From VRUE01 sp963762205 (GTDB lineage: Bacteria; Actinomycetota; Thermoleophilia; Solirubrobacterales; 70-9): a stretch of 64,000 nt of DNA. Positions 8,551 through 18,089 of the stretch are shown here, piece by piece. Numbering within the stretch: position 1 is the first letter of the stretch; every line of letters begins with the position of its first letter. Position numbers and translations under genes: made by a program. Below the pieces are notes generated by a model. It was not told the origin of the DNA and searched no databases. It worked only from the letters and a program-made list of their open reading frames with translations. The stretch is from contig CAVXJZ010000003.1 of NCBI GenBank assembly GCA_963762205.1, forward strand, positions 124,001-188,000, in the 5' to 3' direction.

Positions 8551-9330
8551 ATCAGCGTCTTACGCAACCTCGAGAGTCGCATCGAAGGCCTGGTCGAGGG
8601 CGTGTTCAGCCGCGCCTTCAGCTCCGAGGTCCAGCCGGTCGAACTCGCCCGCAAGCTGGCCAAGGAGATGGACGCGCACAAGACCGCGGGCATCTCCCGC
8701 GTCTACGTGCCCAACGAGTACACCGTCTACCTCTCCGAGCAGGACCGGTCGAAGCTCGAAGGCTACGAGCGCTCGCTCGAGCAGGAGCTCTCCGGCTACC
8801 TGCTCGACCACGCGCGCCGGCGCGGCTACGACCTGCTGACCCGGCCGGCGGTCGAGTTCGAGACCGACGAGCGCCTGCGCCTCGGCGAGTTCGGGATCCA
8901 GACCCGCCTGGTCAAGCCCCCCGCCCACGAGGGCGAGGCGCCGAAGCAGGGTGGCGAGGGCCACACGATGGTCTACTCGGCGGTGAAAGAGCGCGAGCCG
9001 CAGGAGTCTCAGCTCAGCCCCCGCCAGCGTGCGCAGGCGATGGTCACGACCCGCGCCGTCGTCGCGCTCGACGATCGGCGCTACGTCCTCGAGGGCCCGA
9101 AGGCGACGATCGGGCGCTCCAAGGAGGTCGAGTGCGTGCTGCGTGACCCCAACGTCTCGCGCCGCCACGCCGAGCTGCGCCAGGCCGCCTCGGGCGATTG
9201 GACGATCGTCGACCTCGGCTCGACCAACGGCGTCAAGGTGAACGGCCGGCGGGTCGCGTCGAGCCGGCTCAGTCCCGGTGACCAGGTCACCGTCGGCTCC
9301 ACGACGTTCTCCTTCGACATCGAGTCATAG
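8551..9330 (+). CDS. fhaA: FhaA-type FHA-domain protein (DUF3662 + FHA)
   Basis: Phosphothreonine-binding signalling protein of about 259 aa. The N-terminal DUF3662 domain (NLESRIEGLVEGVFSRAF, VYVPNEYTVYLS) is joined by a linker to a C-terminal FHA domain with GRSKEVECVL, SRRHAEL and STNGVKVNGRRV, the residues that bind phosphothreonine. In mycobacteria FhaA couples kinase signalling to peptidoglycan precursor export. No ATG, GTG or TTG fits the N-terminus; AAGGAG (8537-8542) lies 8 bases before an in-frame ATC at 8551, taken as start. A sequencing error at the start codon is the alternative. Followed by fhaB. Confidence 0.88.
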   Translation: MSVLRNLESRIEGLVEGVFSRAFSSEVQPVELARKLAKEMDAHKTAGISRVYVPNEYTVYLSEQDRSKLEGYERSLEQELSGYLLDHARRRGYDLLTRPAVEFETDERLRLGEFGIQTRLVKPPAHEGEAPKQGGEGHTMVYSAVKEREPQESQLSPRQRAQAMVTTRAVVALDDRRYVLEGPKATIGRSKEVECVLRDPNVSRRHAELRQAASGDWTIVDLGSTNGVKVNGRRVASSRLSPGDQVTVGSTTFSFDIES

Positions 9331-9332
9331 AG

Positions 9333-9399
9333 TGAGCGCGGAGCGAGGGAGCGCGCATCTCTGGTTCTTCGCGACCGAGCGACGCGCGAGCCTTTGCTG
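9333..9399 (+). repeat. leader repeat, copy 1 (before fhaB)
   Basis: The whole gap between fhaA and fhaB matches two other intergenic stretches (33399-33466 and 40049-40115). The shared order is TGAGCGCGGAGCGAG, then CAT-TCT, then a CGCG/CGAGCGA block, then GCGCGAGC and TTG just before the start codon. The distance from the first TGA to the ATG is 67 bases here, 68 and 67 in the others. No classical ribosome-binding site is present, so the element may itself act in initiation. Confidence 0.7.
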
Positions 9400-9876
9400 A
9401 TGGATTACGACCCGATCTCAGTCGCGTTGAAGTTCGGCTTCCTGGTCGTCCTCTACCTCTTCCTGCTCTGGATCGCGCGCTCGGCGCTGCGCGACCTGCG
9501 CCGCACCGTCGCCCCTGCTCCGGACGCGACCGGCTTCCATCGCCCGGCGGCTTTCGGCTCCGCCGCCGGGCGCACCGACTCCTGGCTGGTCGCCGAGCGC
9601 GGCGGCGGCCTCGAGCAGGGCGAGCGCTTCGACCTGATCGGCGGCCTCTCGATCGGCCGCTCCCGCGACGCCGACGTGCAGATCGAGGACCGCTATGCCT
9701 CCGGGGTGCACGCGCGGATCTTCAACCGTGAGGAGCGCACCTTCGTCGAGGACATGAACTCGACCAACGGGACCCTGCTCAACGACGCCGAGCTGAAGGG
9801 CGAGGCCGAGCTGCTCGACGGCGACATCGTCCGCATCGGCGACACCGAGTTCCGGTTCGAGGTGGGCGGGTCCTAG
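9400..9876 (+). CDS. fhaB: FhaB-type membrane-anchored FHA protein
   Basis: About 158 aa. One N-terminal membrane segment (FGFLVVLYLFLLWIARSAL) is followed by a cytoplasmic linker and an FHA domain with IGRSRDADVQIED, SGVHARIF and NSTNGTLLND. FhaB homologues (FipA) bind phosphorylated division and cell-wall proteins. The stop codon overlaps the GTG of the phosphatase gene by one base, so translation is probably coupled. Confidence 0.92.
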   Translation: MDYDPISVALKFGFLVVLYLFLLWIARSALRDLRRTVAPAPDATGFHRPAAFGSAAGRTDSWLVAERGGGLEQGERFDLIGGLSIGRSRDADVQIEDRYASGVHARIFNREERTFVEDMNSTNGTLLNDAELKGEAELLDGDIVRIGDTEFRFEVGGS

Positions 9877-11057
9877 TGCTGCGCGTCGACGACCAGGCCC
9901 ACCGCACCGACACCGGGCGCCAGCGCAGCGCCAACGAGGACTCCTACTTCGTGCGTGCGCCGATCTTCGTCGTCGCCGACGGGATGGGCGGCGCCCAGGC
10001 GGGCGAGGTCGCCTCGAAGGCCGCCGCCGACGCCTTCGACCGCGACCTGCCGGAGGGCGCGCCCGAGGCCTTCCTCAGGGAGACGATCGAGGCCGCCAAC
10101 CGCGAGATTCACGAGCTCGCCCGCGAGGACCCCTCGCGGGCCGGGATGGGGACGACGATCACCGCGGCGATCGTCAACGCCGAGGGCGAGGAGGTCGGCA
10201 TCGGCCACGTCGGCGACAGCCGCGCCTATCGCCTGCGCGGGGGCCGGCTCGAGCAGCTCACCCGCGACCACTCCCTGGTCGAGGAAATGCGCCGCAAAGG
10301 GCAGCTCACCGACGCCCAGGCCGAGGACCATCCGCAGCGCTCGATCATCACCCGGGCGCTGGGGCCCGAGCCGGACGTCGAGGTCGACGTGCAGACCGTC
10401 CCGGCCAAGCCCGGGGACGTCTACCTGATCTGCTCAGACGGCCTGACGACGATGCTGGGCGAGGAGAAGATCGCCTCGCTGCTCGCCGGCGCCTCCTCGA
10501 TGGAGGCCGCGGTGCGGGCCCTGGTCGACGAGGCGAACCGTGCCGGCGGCCGCGACAACATCACGGCGCTCGCCTTCCGCCTCGCGGACGCCGCCGCGCC
10601 CCAACGGCGGGCCGAAAGCCCGACCCTGATCGGCCCCGCCGCCGAGGAGGCCGGCCTGACCGCGACCGAGGTGCGCCGCCGCGCCGCAGCCGAGGCCGCC
10701 CGGGTGCGCCGCGAGAAGCTCGAGGCGCGGCCCTCGCGACCGGGGCTGAAGCGGGCGGCGAAGGTCCTCCTCGCCCTCGTCCTGCTCGTCGCGATCGCCT
10801 TCGGCGCCTGGTACGGCAACCGCCAGGTCTGGTTCCTCGGCACCGACGACGGAGGGCGTGTCGCCCTCTACCGCGGCCTCCCCTACGAGCTGCCCTTCGG
10901 CGTCGACCTCTACCAGGAGCGCTACGCCAGCCCGATCCAGACCGACTCGCTGCCGTCGCGCCGCCGCGAGGCGGTAACCGGCCACGACCTGCGCTCGCGT
11001 TCGGACGCGGCCTCCCTGGTCGAAGAAATCGAAAAGAGCCAGGGGATTCCTAAGTGA
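9876..11057 (+). CDS. pstP: PP2C-family serine/threonine phosphatase
   Basis: 393 aa. Counter-enzyme of the clustered kinases. The PP2C domain (about 1-235) has NEDSYF, VVADGMGG, the GIGHVGDSRAYRLR strand, TRDHSL, CSDGLT and GRDNITAL, covering the metal-binding aspartates. A basic linker leads to one membrane segment (VLLALVLLVAIAFGAWYG) and an extracellular part of about 90 residues. This is the layout of mycobacterial PstP. It overlaps rodA by four bases (GTGA). Confidence 0.93.
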   Translation: MLRVDDQAHRTDTGRQRSANEDSYFVRAPIFVVADGMGGAQAGEVASKAAADAFDRDLPEGAPEAFLRETIEAANREIHELAREDPSRAGMGTTITAAIVNAEGEEVGIGHVGDSRAYRLRGGRLEQLTRDHSLVEEMRRKGQLTDAQAEDHPQRSIITRALGPEPDVEVDVQTVPAKPGDVYLICSDGLTTMLGEEKIASLLAGASSMEAAVRALVDEANRAGGRDNITALAFRLADAAAPQRRAESPTLIGPAAEEAGLTATEVRRRAAAEAARVRREKLEARPSRPGLKRAAKVLLALVLLVAIAFGAWYGNRQVWFLGTDDGGRVALYRGLPYELPFGVDLYQERYASPIQTDSLPSRRREAVTGHDLRSRSDAASLVEEIEKSQGIPK

Positions 11058-12364
11058 CGTCGGCCAGGAACCGCGAGCTCGGCGCTCTGGTTCCCGTCGC
11101 CCTTCTGCTCACCGCCGGCTTCGCCGCCGTGTTCGCGCAGGAGGAGGCGCGGCTCGGCAACCTCAGCCTGATCTACGGGGCCTACTTCCTGGCGGTCTGC
11201 CTGGCGGCCCACATCTTCCTGCGCATCCGGCTGCCCGACGCCGACCCCTACCTCTTCCCGCTCGTCGCCCTGCTGACCGCCTTCGGCCTGGTGATGATCT
11301 ACCGGATAGACGCCGACCTCGCCCGCGACCAGGCCAACTGGTTCGTCTTCGGCCTCGTCCTCTTCGCGCTTGCGATCCAGTTCCTGCGCGACTACCACCT
11401 GCTCGAGCGCTACCGCTACACGATCGCCGCGGTCGGGCTGCTGCTGCTGCTGGCGCCGCGCCTGCCCGGCATCGGCCAGCAGGTCAACGGCGCCTACCTC
11501 GGCGTCAAGATCGGTCCGCTGGCCTTCCAGCCCGCCGAGTTCTCGAAGATCTGCATCGTCGTCTTCCTCGCCAGCTACCTGCGCGAGCACCGCGAGGTCC
11601 TGATCGTCGGCGCCCGGCGGGTCCTCGGCGTCACCCTGCCGCCGCTCAAGCACCTCGGGCCGCTGCTCGTCGTCTGGGGGGCGTCGATGTTCATGCTCGT
11701 CTTCATCCGCGACCTGGGCAGCTCGCTGATGTTCTTCGCCGCCTTCCTCGCCCTCCTCTATGTCGCCACCGGCCGCTTCTCGTTCGTCGTCATCGGCATG
11801 GCGATGTTCGTCCTCGGCGCCTGGTTCTTCGCCTCCACCGTCCCCCACGTCCACGACCGGGTCCAGATCTGGCTCGACCCCTACCAGGACCCGACGGCGA
11901 CCGGGTACCAGGTCCTGCAGTCGATCTTCGCCCAGGCCGACGGCGGCCTCTTCGGCAAGGGCTTCGGCCAGGGGCTGATCACGATCCCCGGCACCAACGA
12001 CGCCCTGCTGCCGGCGGCGCAGACGGACACGATCTACTCGCTGATCGTCAACGAGCTGGGCCTGTTCGGCGCCTGCGGGGTGATCCTCGTCTACCTGCTG
12101 GTCGCCGCCCGCGGCTTCAAGGTCGCGCTGCTCGCCGACGACGGCTTCTCGAAGCTGCTCGCGACCGGGCTGACCGCCGTCTTCGCGATCCAGGCCTTCG
12201 TGATCATCGGCGGCGTCACCAGGGTGATCCCGCTGACCGGCGTCACCCTGCCCTTCGTCAGCTACGGCGGCAGCTCGATCGTCGCCAACTTCGTCCTCCT
12301 CGCGCTACTGCTGCTGATCTCCGACCGGGCGCGACGTGAGGCGCGGGGGAGCGAGGCGCTGTGA
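11054..12364 (+). CDS. rodA: FtsW/RodA/SpoVE-family peptidoglycan glycosyltransferase
   Basis: 436 aa polytopic SEDS protein that polymerises lipid II glycans with a partner class B PBP. About ten hydrophobic segments are visible. The family signature is present near the end (PLTGVTLPFVSYGGSSIVAN), as is the QPAEFSK loop. The immediate downstream gene is its likely PBP2 partner, with a GTGA overlap at 12361. The position between PP2C and pbpA matches the mycobacterial rodA gene order. Confidence 0.94.
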   Translation: MTSARNRELGALVPVALLLTAGFAAVFAQEEARLGNLSLIYGAYFLAVCLAAHIFLRIRLPDADPYLFPLVALLTAFGLVMIYRIDADLARDQANWFVFGLVLFALAIQFLRDYHLLERYRYTIAAVGLLLLLAPRLPGIGQQVNGAYLGVKIGPLAFQPAEFSKICIVVFLASYLREHREVLIVGARRVLGVTLPPLKHLGPLLVVWGASMFMLVFIRDLGSSLMFFAAFLALLYVATGRFSFVVIGMAMFVLGAWFFASTVPHVHDRVQIWLDPYQDPTATGYQVLQSIFAQADGGLFGKGFGQGLITIPGTNDALLPAAQTDTIYSLIVNELGLFGACGVILVYLLVAARGFKVALLADDGFSKLLATGLTAVFAIQAFVIIGGVTRVIPLTGVTLPFVSYGGSSIVANFVLLALLLLISDRARREARGSEAL

Positions 12365-13822
12365 ATGCGCAGATCGTCAAGCTGTTCGCCTTCACCGTCG
12401 CCCTCTTCGCGGTCCTGGTCGGTTTCACGTCCTACTGGTCGGTGTTCGACGCCGAGGCGCTCAAGGAGAAGGACGCGAACAAGCGGCCGCTGCTCGAGCA
12501 GCAGCAGATCAAGCGCGGCCGGATCCTCACCGACGACGGCACCGTGATCGCCCGCTCGGTCGCCAAGGGCCGCGGCGCCAACCTGCGCTATGTGCGCCGC
12601 TACCCGGAGGGATCGCTCTACGGCCACCCGATCGGGTACAGCTTCGTGCGCCAGGGGGACTCCGAGTTCGAGCAGTTCCACAACGACGAGCTGGTCGGCG
12701 AAGAATCCGAATTCGCCTCGATCCTCGACGAGCTGCGCGGCCTGGACCGCGAGGGCAACGACGTCGTCACCAACATCGACGCCGGCGCCCAGCGCACCGC
12801 GCTCGAAGGCCTCGAGACCGTCGGCGCCGGCGCCGTGGTCGCGATCGAGCCGCGCAGTGGCCGGGTCCGGGTGCTCGCCTCGAACGCTCCCTACGACCCC
12901 AACCTCGTGCCCGAGCACCTCGCCACCCTCAACCACGAACCCGCTTCGGCCGCTGGTCGACCGCGGCACGCAGGGCCAGTATCCGCCGGGGTCGACCTTC
13001 AAGGTCGTCACCGCCGCCGCCGCGCTCGACAGCGGCGTGATCACCCCCGACACCGCGATCGACGCGCCCGGCACGCTCGAGATCCAGGGCCAGCCGCTGG
13101 ACAACGACTTCGGCACCTCCTACTCCGGCCTCACCCTCGACGATGCGCTCACCGGCTCGGTCAACACCTGGTTCGCGCAGGTCGGCGAAAGGGTCGGCCA
13201 GGACACCCTCTTCGAATACATGGACCGCTTCGGCTTCAACGCCAAGCCGGCGATCGACCTGCCCGCCGACCAGCTCTCGATCAGCGGCGTCTACGACAGC
13301 GGCTCCGGCCGCTTCCTCGGCCCGAACGACCCGATCGACATCGCCCGCGTCGCGATCGGCCAGGAGCGGCTGCTGGTCACGCCGCTGCAGATCGCCGAGG
13401 TCGCCGCCGCGGTCGCCAACGGCGGCAGGCTGATGAAGCCGCAGATCTGGAGCCGCGTCGTCGACCCCGACGGCAGGGCCGTCGACAGCCTCGACCCCTC
13501 CGAGTACAGCCGGCCGATCAGCGAGGAGACCGCGGCCGAGCTGACCACGGCGATGGAAGGCGTGGTCGACAGGGGCACCGGCACCAACGCGGCGATTCCC
13601 GGCGTGCGGGTGGCCGGCAAGACCGGAACCGCGGAAACGCCCGGCAATGACGCCTGCGGCGGCGGCGCCGACGAGAATCAGGCCTGGTTCATGGGCTTCG
13701 TGCCCGCCGACGAACCGCAGATCGCGATCGCCGCGTCGGTCGAGTGCACCGAACAGTTCGGCAACGACGTGGCGGCGCCGATCTTCCGGGCGGTGGCGGA
13801 AGCGATCTTGAACGGAGAATGA
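12361..13822 (+). CDS. pbpA: penicillin-binding protein 2 (PbpA-like transpeptidase), one frameshift
   Basis: Class B PBP that cross-links peptidoglycan with RodA. An N-terminal membrane anchor (LFAFTVALFAVLVGFTSYW) is followed by the dimerisation region and the transpeptidase domain with PPGSTFK (catalytic serine), GSVNTWF and the KTGTAE triad. One extra base near 12950 (cttcggccgctgg for expected cttcgccgctgg) moves the frame, splitting the gene into 12361-12950 and 12950-13822. Both halves align end to end with the family, so I regard this as sequence error rather than decay. It sits between rodA and the PASTA kinase. Confidence 0.9.
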
Positions 13823-13848
13823 GATGGCGATCGAAAAGGAGATAGCGA

Positions 13849-15708
13849 GTGCCTGAGGTGAGCGAGGGGAGCGTCGTCGACGGGCGGTACACGGTGCTGC
13901 GCAAGATCGGCTCCGGGGGGATGGCCGACGTCTGGCTCGCCGAGGACGGCCATCTGCAGCGGCAGGTGGCGCTCAAGGTCCTGCACGGCCGCTTCGCCCA
14001 GGACCGGGAATTCGTCGAACGCTTCCGCCGCGAGGCCGAGTCGGCCGCCGGCCTCCACCACCCGAACATCGTCGCCGTCTTCGACCGCGGCGACGTCGAC
14101 GGCACCTACTACATCGCCATGCAGTACCTCGAGGGCCGCTCGCTGAAGCAGCTGATCGACATCGGCCTGACCCCGGAGCAGTCGGTCTACCTGATCCGCC
14201 AGGTGCTCGAGGGGGCGGGCTTCGCCCACCGCAACGGCGTCGTCCACCGCGACCTCAAGCCCCACAACGTGATCGTCGACGACGAGGGCAAGGCGGTCGT
14301 CACCGACTTCGGCATCGCCCGCGCCGGGGTCTCGGAGATCACCCAGACCGGCTCGGTGATGGGCACCCCCCACTACCTCTCCCCGGAGCAGGCGCAGGGG
14401 GAAGAGGTGACGCCGGTCTCCGACCTCTACTCGATCGGGGTGATGCTCTACGAGGCGCTCACCGGCCGGGTCCCCTTCGAAGGCGAAAGCGCCGTCGCGG
14501 TGGCGATGAAGCAGGTCTCGCAGACGCCGCAGCGGCCGAGCTCGATCCGCCCGGAGATCTCGCCGGCGCTCGACTCGGTGGTGATGCGGGCGCTGGAGAA
14601 GAGCCCCGGCGACCGCTTCCAGAGCGCCGGCGCCTTCATCGCCGCCCTCGACAACGCGCTCAGCGCGGGCGACGAGCTGCGCGGCGGCACCGCCGCCTTC
14701 GCGCCCCTGCCCCCGGCGGCCCTGACGGACGCCGACGCGGCCGAGATGGACGCGCTCGAAGAGGAAGAGCGCAAGCGCCGCCGCAGGCTCCTGATCCTCG
14801 CCGCGATCGCGATCCTGATCGGCGTCCTGCTCGCCCTCGCCCTGACCCGAGACACGACGGCCGAGGTCCCGAAAGTCACCGGGCGATCGCTGGAAAGGGC
14901 TGAAACGAGGCTCGAAGGAGAAGGCTTCAAGATCGGCGAGCCGGTGGAAGTCGAGAACGAAGCGGCCCGCGAAACGGTGCTCGAGCAGGACCCGATTCCG
15001 GGCGAGGTCGACGAAGACTGCGCCCTGCTCGCCTTCTTCTGCTCGAAGCCGGAAGTGGTCCTCACCGTCAGCAAGGGGCCCGGCGCGGGCAAGGTCCCCT
15101 CGACCGCGGGCCGGCCGCTGACAGAGGCGACGGCGGCGCTCGAAGAAGCCGGCTTCGAGGTCCAGGTCGACCGGGTCAACTCCGACAGCGTCGCCGACGG
15201 GCTGGTGATCCACTCCGACCCCTCGGGCGGCACCTCGCTGACCCGCGGCTCGACCGTCGCGCTCACCGTCTCCTCGGGGCCGAAGCTGGGCAAGGTGCCG
15301 GTCCTGGTCGGCACCCAGGTCTCGGTCGCCGTGCAGCAGATTCGCGGCGCGGGCTTCGTCCCCAGCGTCAGCGAAAGGCAGGACTCGGCGCCGCAGGGGC
15401 AGGTGGTCCGTCAGACGCCCAGCGCCGGCAGTCGCATCGCACCGGGCTCGACGGTCTCGATCGTCGTCTCCGAAGGGGAGGAAAGCGCCTCGGTGCCGAA
15501 CGTGATCGGCAAGGAACGCCGGACCGCGGTCGAAGCCCTGCGCGAAGCGGGCCTGACCCCGGCCGTCGACGAACAGCAGACCGACGTTCCCTCCAAGGTC
15601 GGCAAGGTGACCGACCAGTTCCCGCCGCCCCGCTCGGAAGTCGAACCGGGCAACACGGTGACGATCGTCGTCGGCAAGGCGCCCCCGGCCGAATCGCCCG
15701 CTGAATGA
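13849..15708 (+). CDS. pknB: PASTA-domain serine/threonine kinase (PknB-like)
   Basis: 619 aa. Kinase domain (about 10-275) with GSGGMADVWLAED, VALK, HRDLKPHNVIV, DFGIAR and SPEQAQGE. After a basic stretch comes one membrane segment (LLILAAIAILIGVLLALALT), then four PASTA repeats that would bind muropeptides or lipid II outside the cell (starting near EVPKVTGRSLE, KVPSTAGRPLTEA, KVPVLVGTQVS and SVPNVIGKERRTA). GTG start with AAAAGGAG upstream. It overlaps ddl by ATGA, tying the kinase to D-Ala-D-Ala supply. Confidence 0.95.
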   Translation: MPEVSEGSVVDGRYTVLRKIGSGGMADVWLAEDGHLQRQVALKVLHGRFAQDREFVERFRREAESAAGLHHPNIVAVFDRGDVDGTYYIAMQYLEGRSLKQLIDIGLTPEQSVYLIRQVLEGAGFAHRNGVVHRDLKPHNVIVDDEGKAVVTDFGIARAGVSEITQTGSVMGTPHYLSPEQAQGEEVTPVSDLYSIGVMLYEALTGRVPFEGESAVAVAMKQVSQTPQRPSSIRPEISPALDSVVMRALEKSPGDRFQSAGAFIAALDNALSAGDELRGGTAAFAPLPPAALTDADAAEMDALEEEERKRRRRLLILAAIAILIGVLLALALTRDTTAEVPKVTGRSLERAETRLEGEGFKIGEPVEVENEAARETVLEQDPIPGEVDEDCALLAFFCSKPEVVLTVSKGPGAGKVPSTAGRPLTEATAALEEAGFEVQVDRVNSDSVADGLVIHSDPSGGTSLTRGSTVALTVSSGPKLGKVPVLVGTQVSVAVQQIRGAGFVPSVSERQDSAPQGQVVRQTPSAGSRIAPGSTVSIVVSEGEESASVPNVIGKERRTAVEALREAGLTPAVDEQQTDVPSKVGKVTDQFPPPRSEVEPGNTVTIVVGKAPPAESPAE

Positions 15709-16679
15709 TGAGCCGGGTCGCGGTCATCGCCGGCGGGCGCTCCTCCGAGCACGAGGTCTCGCTGCGCTCCGGCGAGGCCGTCGCCCGCGGCCTCGAGCAG
15801 GCCGGCCACGAGGTCGTGCGCGTGACCGTCTCCCGCGACGGCCGCTGGCACGCCGGCGACGAGCGGTTGTCCCTGACCCCCGGCGGCGGCCTGCTCGACG
15901 CGGACGCCGCCTTCCCGGCTCTGCACGGCCCCTTCGGCGAGGACGGCAGCGCCCAGGGCCTGCTCGAGTGGCTCGACGTCGCCTACGTCGGCTCCGACGT
16001 CCTCTCCTCGGCGATCTGCATGGACAAGCTGACCCTGAAGCGGCTCTTCGCCGGGCACGGCATCCCCCAGGTCGGCTTCGTCGGAGTCGGCGAGGAGGGC
16101 TGGCGCGAGCGCTGCGAGGCGATGGGCTCGCCGCTCTGGGTGAAGCCGTCGCGGCTCGGCTCGAGCGTCGGGATCAGCAGGGTGGAGGAGACCGGAACGG
16201 CGCTCGAGGAGGCGGTCGAGCTGGCCCTGCGCCACGACCCGCGGGTGATCGTCGAGGCCTCGGCGACCGGCCGCGAGGTCGAGTGCTCGCTGCTCGGCAA
16301 CGAGGAGGTCGACGCCTCTCCCGCGGGTGAGATCGTCGCCCACGGCGAGTGGTACGACTACGAGACCAAGTACCGGGCGGGGGGGATGGAGCTGATCGTG
16401 CCGGCGCCGATCTCCGACGAGCAGGCCTCGCGGCTGCGCGAGCTGGCGCTCGAGGCCTTCCGGATCGGCGGCTGCTCGGGCCTCGCCCGCTGCGACTTCT
16501 TCGTCGAGCCCGACGGGGCCGTCCTCGTCAACGAGGTCAACACGATGCCCGGCTTCACCGAGACCAGCGTCTACGCGAAGCTCTGGGAGGCGGGGGGCAT
16601 CGAGTACCCGGACCTCTGCGACCGCCTCGTCGAGCTGGCGCTCGAGCGCCACCGCCGCTCGCGGACCTACGAGTTCTGA
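15705..16679 (+). CDS. ddl: D-alanine--D-alanine ligase
   Basis: 324 aa ATP-grasp enzyme that makes the D-Ala-D-Ala end of the peptidoglycan stem. Visible are VIAGGRSSEHEVSLRSG, the ATP-binding KPSRLGSSVGIS, and the metal-binding NEVNTMPGFTETS. ATG 15705 overlaps the kinase stop. Having ddl as the last gene of the kinase/rodA/pbpA operon is a less usual arrangement. No frameshift is seen. Confidence 0.95.
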   Translation: MMSRVAVIAGGRSSEHEVSLRSGEAVARGLEQAGHEVVRVTVSRDGRWHAGDERLSLTPGGGLLDADAAFPALHGPFGEDGSAQGLLEWLDVAYVGSDVLSSAICMDKLTLKRLFAGHGIPQVGFVGVGEEGWRERCEAMGSPLWVKPSRLGSSVGISRVEETGTALEEAVELALRHDPRVIVEASATGREVECSLLGNEEVDASPAGEIVAHGEWYDYETKYRAGGMELIVPAPISDEQASRLRELALEAFRIGGCSGLARCDFFVEPDGAVLVNEVNTMPGFTETSVYAKLWEAGGIEYPDLCDRLVELALERHRRSRTYEF

Positions 16680-16682
16680 GCC

Positions 16683-18089
16683 CTACCTGACGATTCTGAA
16701 GCTCGCCCGCCGGGTCGCGCCGCCGGCCTTCCCGACCAGGCGGTAGGAGCCGGGCCTCAGCGCCTTGCGGCGGTTGAGGCGCGCCGGAGAACCGGAAGCG
16801 ATTGACGCCGCCCGCGCCGCTGCGGGAGAGGCCGGGCTTCACCCGCTTGAAGCGCACGCAGCGCTTCTTCCTGCGGTTGGCCCTGGTCTGCTTCACGCAC
16901 CTCTTCCCGGCCCGCCGGCCGACGACCCTACGCTCGACCGCGAAGTCGCACCTTCGCGGCCGCCGAGAGCGAGTAGGCGACCCTTGTCCCCACGGGCGCC
17001 TCCTCCTCCTCTTCCGCTGACGATCGCGCCGCCGACGTTGGCGGCGCGGAAGCCTTCGTGGCGAGAGCTTCAGCGAGCTGGATCCGCCCCGCCGGCGGCG
17101 CCGGGACGACCGGCGGCGGCGGGCGGCACGAACTCGAAGGCGCCGATGTCCGGGGCGGCTCCGACCGTGCGCGGGTTGCCGTCGAGGTCGACCGGTCCGA
17201 GCAGCGGGTCGACCGCTCCGGCGTCGATCGTCGGCGAGCCCGGCGCCTCGCGGTAGTCGCCCGCGGCCGGGTTGACGAAAAGAGGGGCCGCGGTCTGGTT
17301 CGAGGGCCCGCCGATCGTCGAGCTCGCGCCCGGTTTTGCGGTGGCGAAGCTCGAATTGGAGACATCGATGTTGGCGACGCCGTAGGTGTAGCCGGAGGTT
17401 CGCAAATCGGCTTCGCCACCCGAGGCGATCGCGTTCCTGAGGTCGAGGCCGCAGGTTTTCGTCGGAGGCAGGAGCATGAAGTTGCTGTTGGCGGTATGGA
17501 TTCCCACCGAGTTTTCGCCGGTGGCGATCGCGGTGACGTTCCTGGCGTGCAGCGTCGTGGTTTCGCAGGTGCTGCGCAGGCCCGTCGACCCGATGCCGCT
17601 CGCCCGGAGCAGCGAGTCGCGCACGTTGCAGTCGAAATTCTGCACTGTGGCGGCGCTCGCCGTGCCCTCGACCGTCGCCCGCACCCGTTCGACGGTCCCT
17701 TCGAGGCCGCAATAGACCCCGGCCGCGCCGGTGGCGGTGTTCCTCACGTCGACGTAGGAGAGCCGGCTTTTTGGTGCGGTGATGAGGAGCGCCGACGCGG
17801 AAAACGCCGCCGAGATCGTCGGCGGCGGCCCGCCGAAGTCGCCGTGCACCCAGGCGCCTTCCGCGGTGAACGGCAGGATGGCCCCGGAGGAAGGGGTGTA
17901 CTGGCCGCCGCCGACGATCACCTCGTCGTTGGCTTCCGCTTTTTCAATCGCCGCGTTGAGCGAGCACGGGCTCTGCTGCGTGCACGCGATTCCCGATCCG
18001 GCCGGCGTCGCGTAGCGTTGCGCGGCGTCGGCCGTCGGGGCGATGCCGAGCACCACCAGGCACGCCAGCGAGGGAACGAGCGGTCTTAT
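16683..18089 (-). CDS. secreted right-handed beta-helix-type surface protein, paralog A
   Basis: Secreted protein of about 468 aa, role unknown. The N-terminus is a signal peptide (LVPSLACLVVLGIAPTADA, cleavage near AQRYA). The body is rich in short strand repeats with SPCSLNAAIEKA, GEADLRTSG and the closing SPTIDAGAVDPLLGP and PDIGAFEF motifs of choice-of-anchor Q / parallel beta-helix proteins. The C-terminal domain is basic and ends in ALRPGSYRLVGKAGGATRRA and FRIVR. Paired indels scramble about 16690-17100, yet start and stop are in the same frame. The best start is ATA 18089, overlapping the TAA of paralog B, with AGGA upstream. A direct neighbour of paralog B, so probably a tandem duplication. 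Confidence 0.72.
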
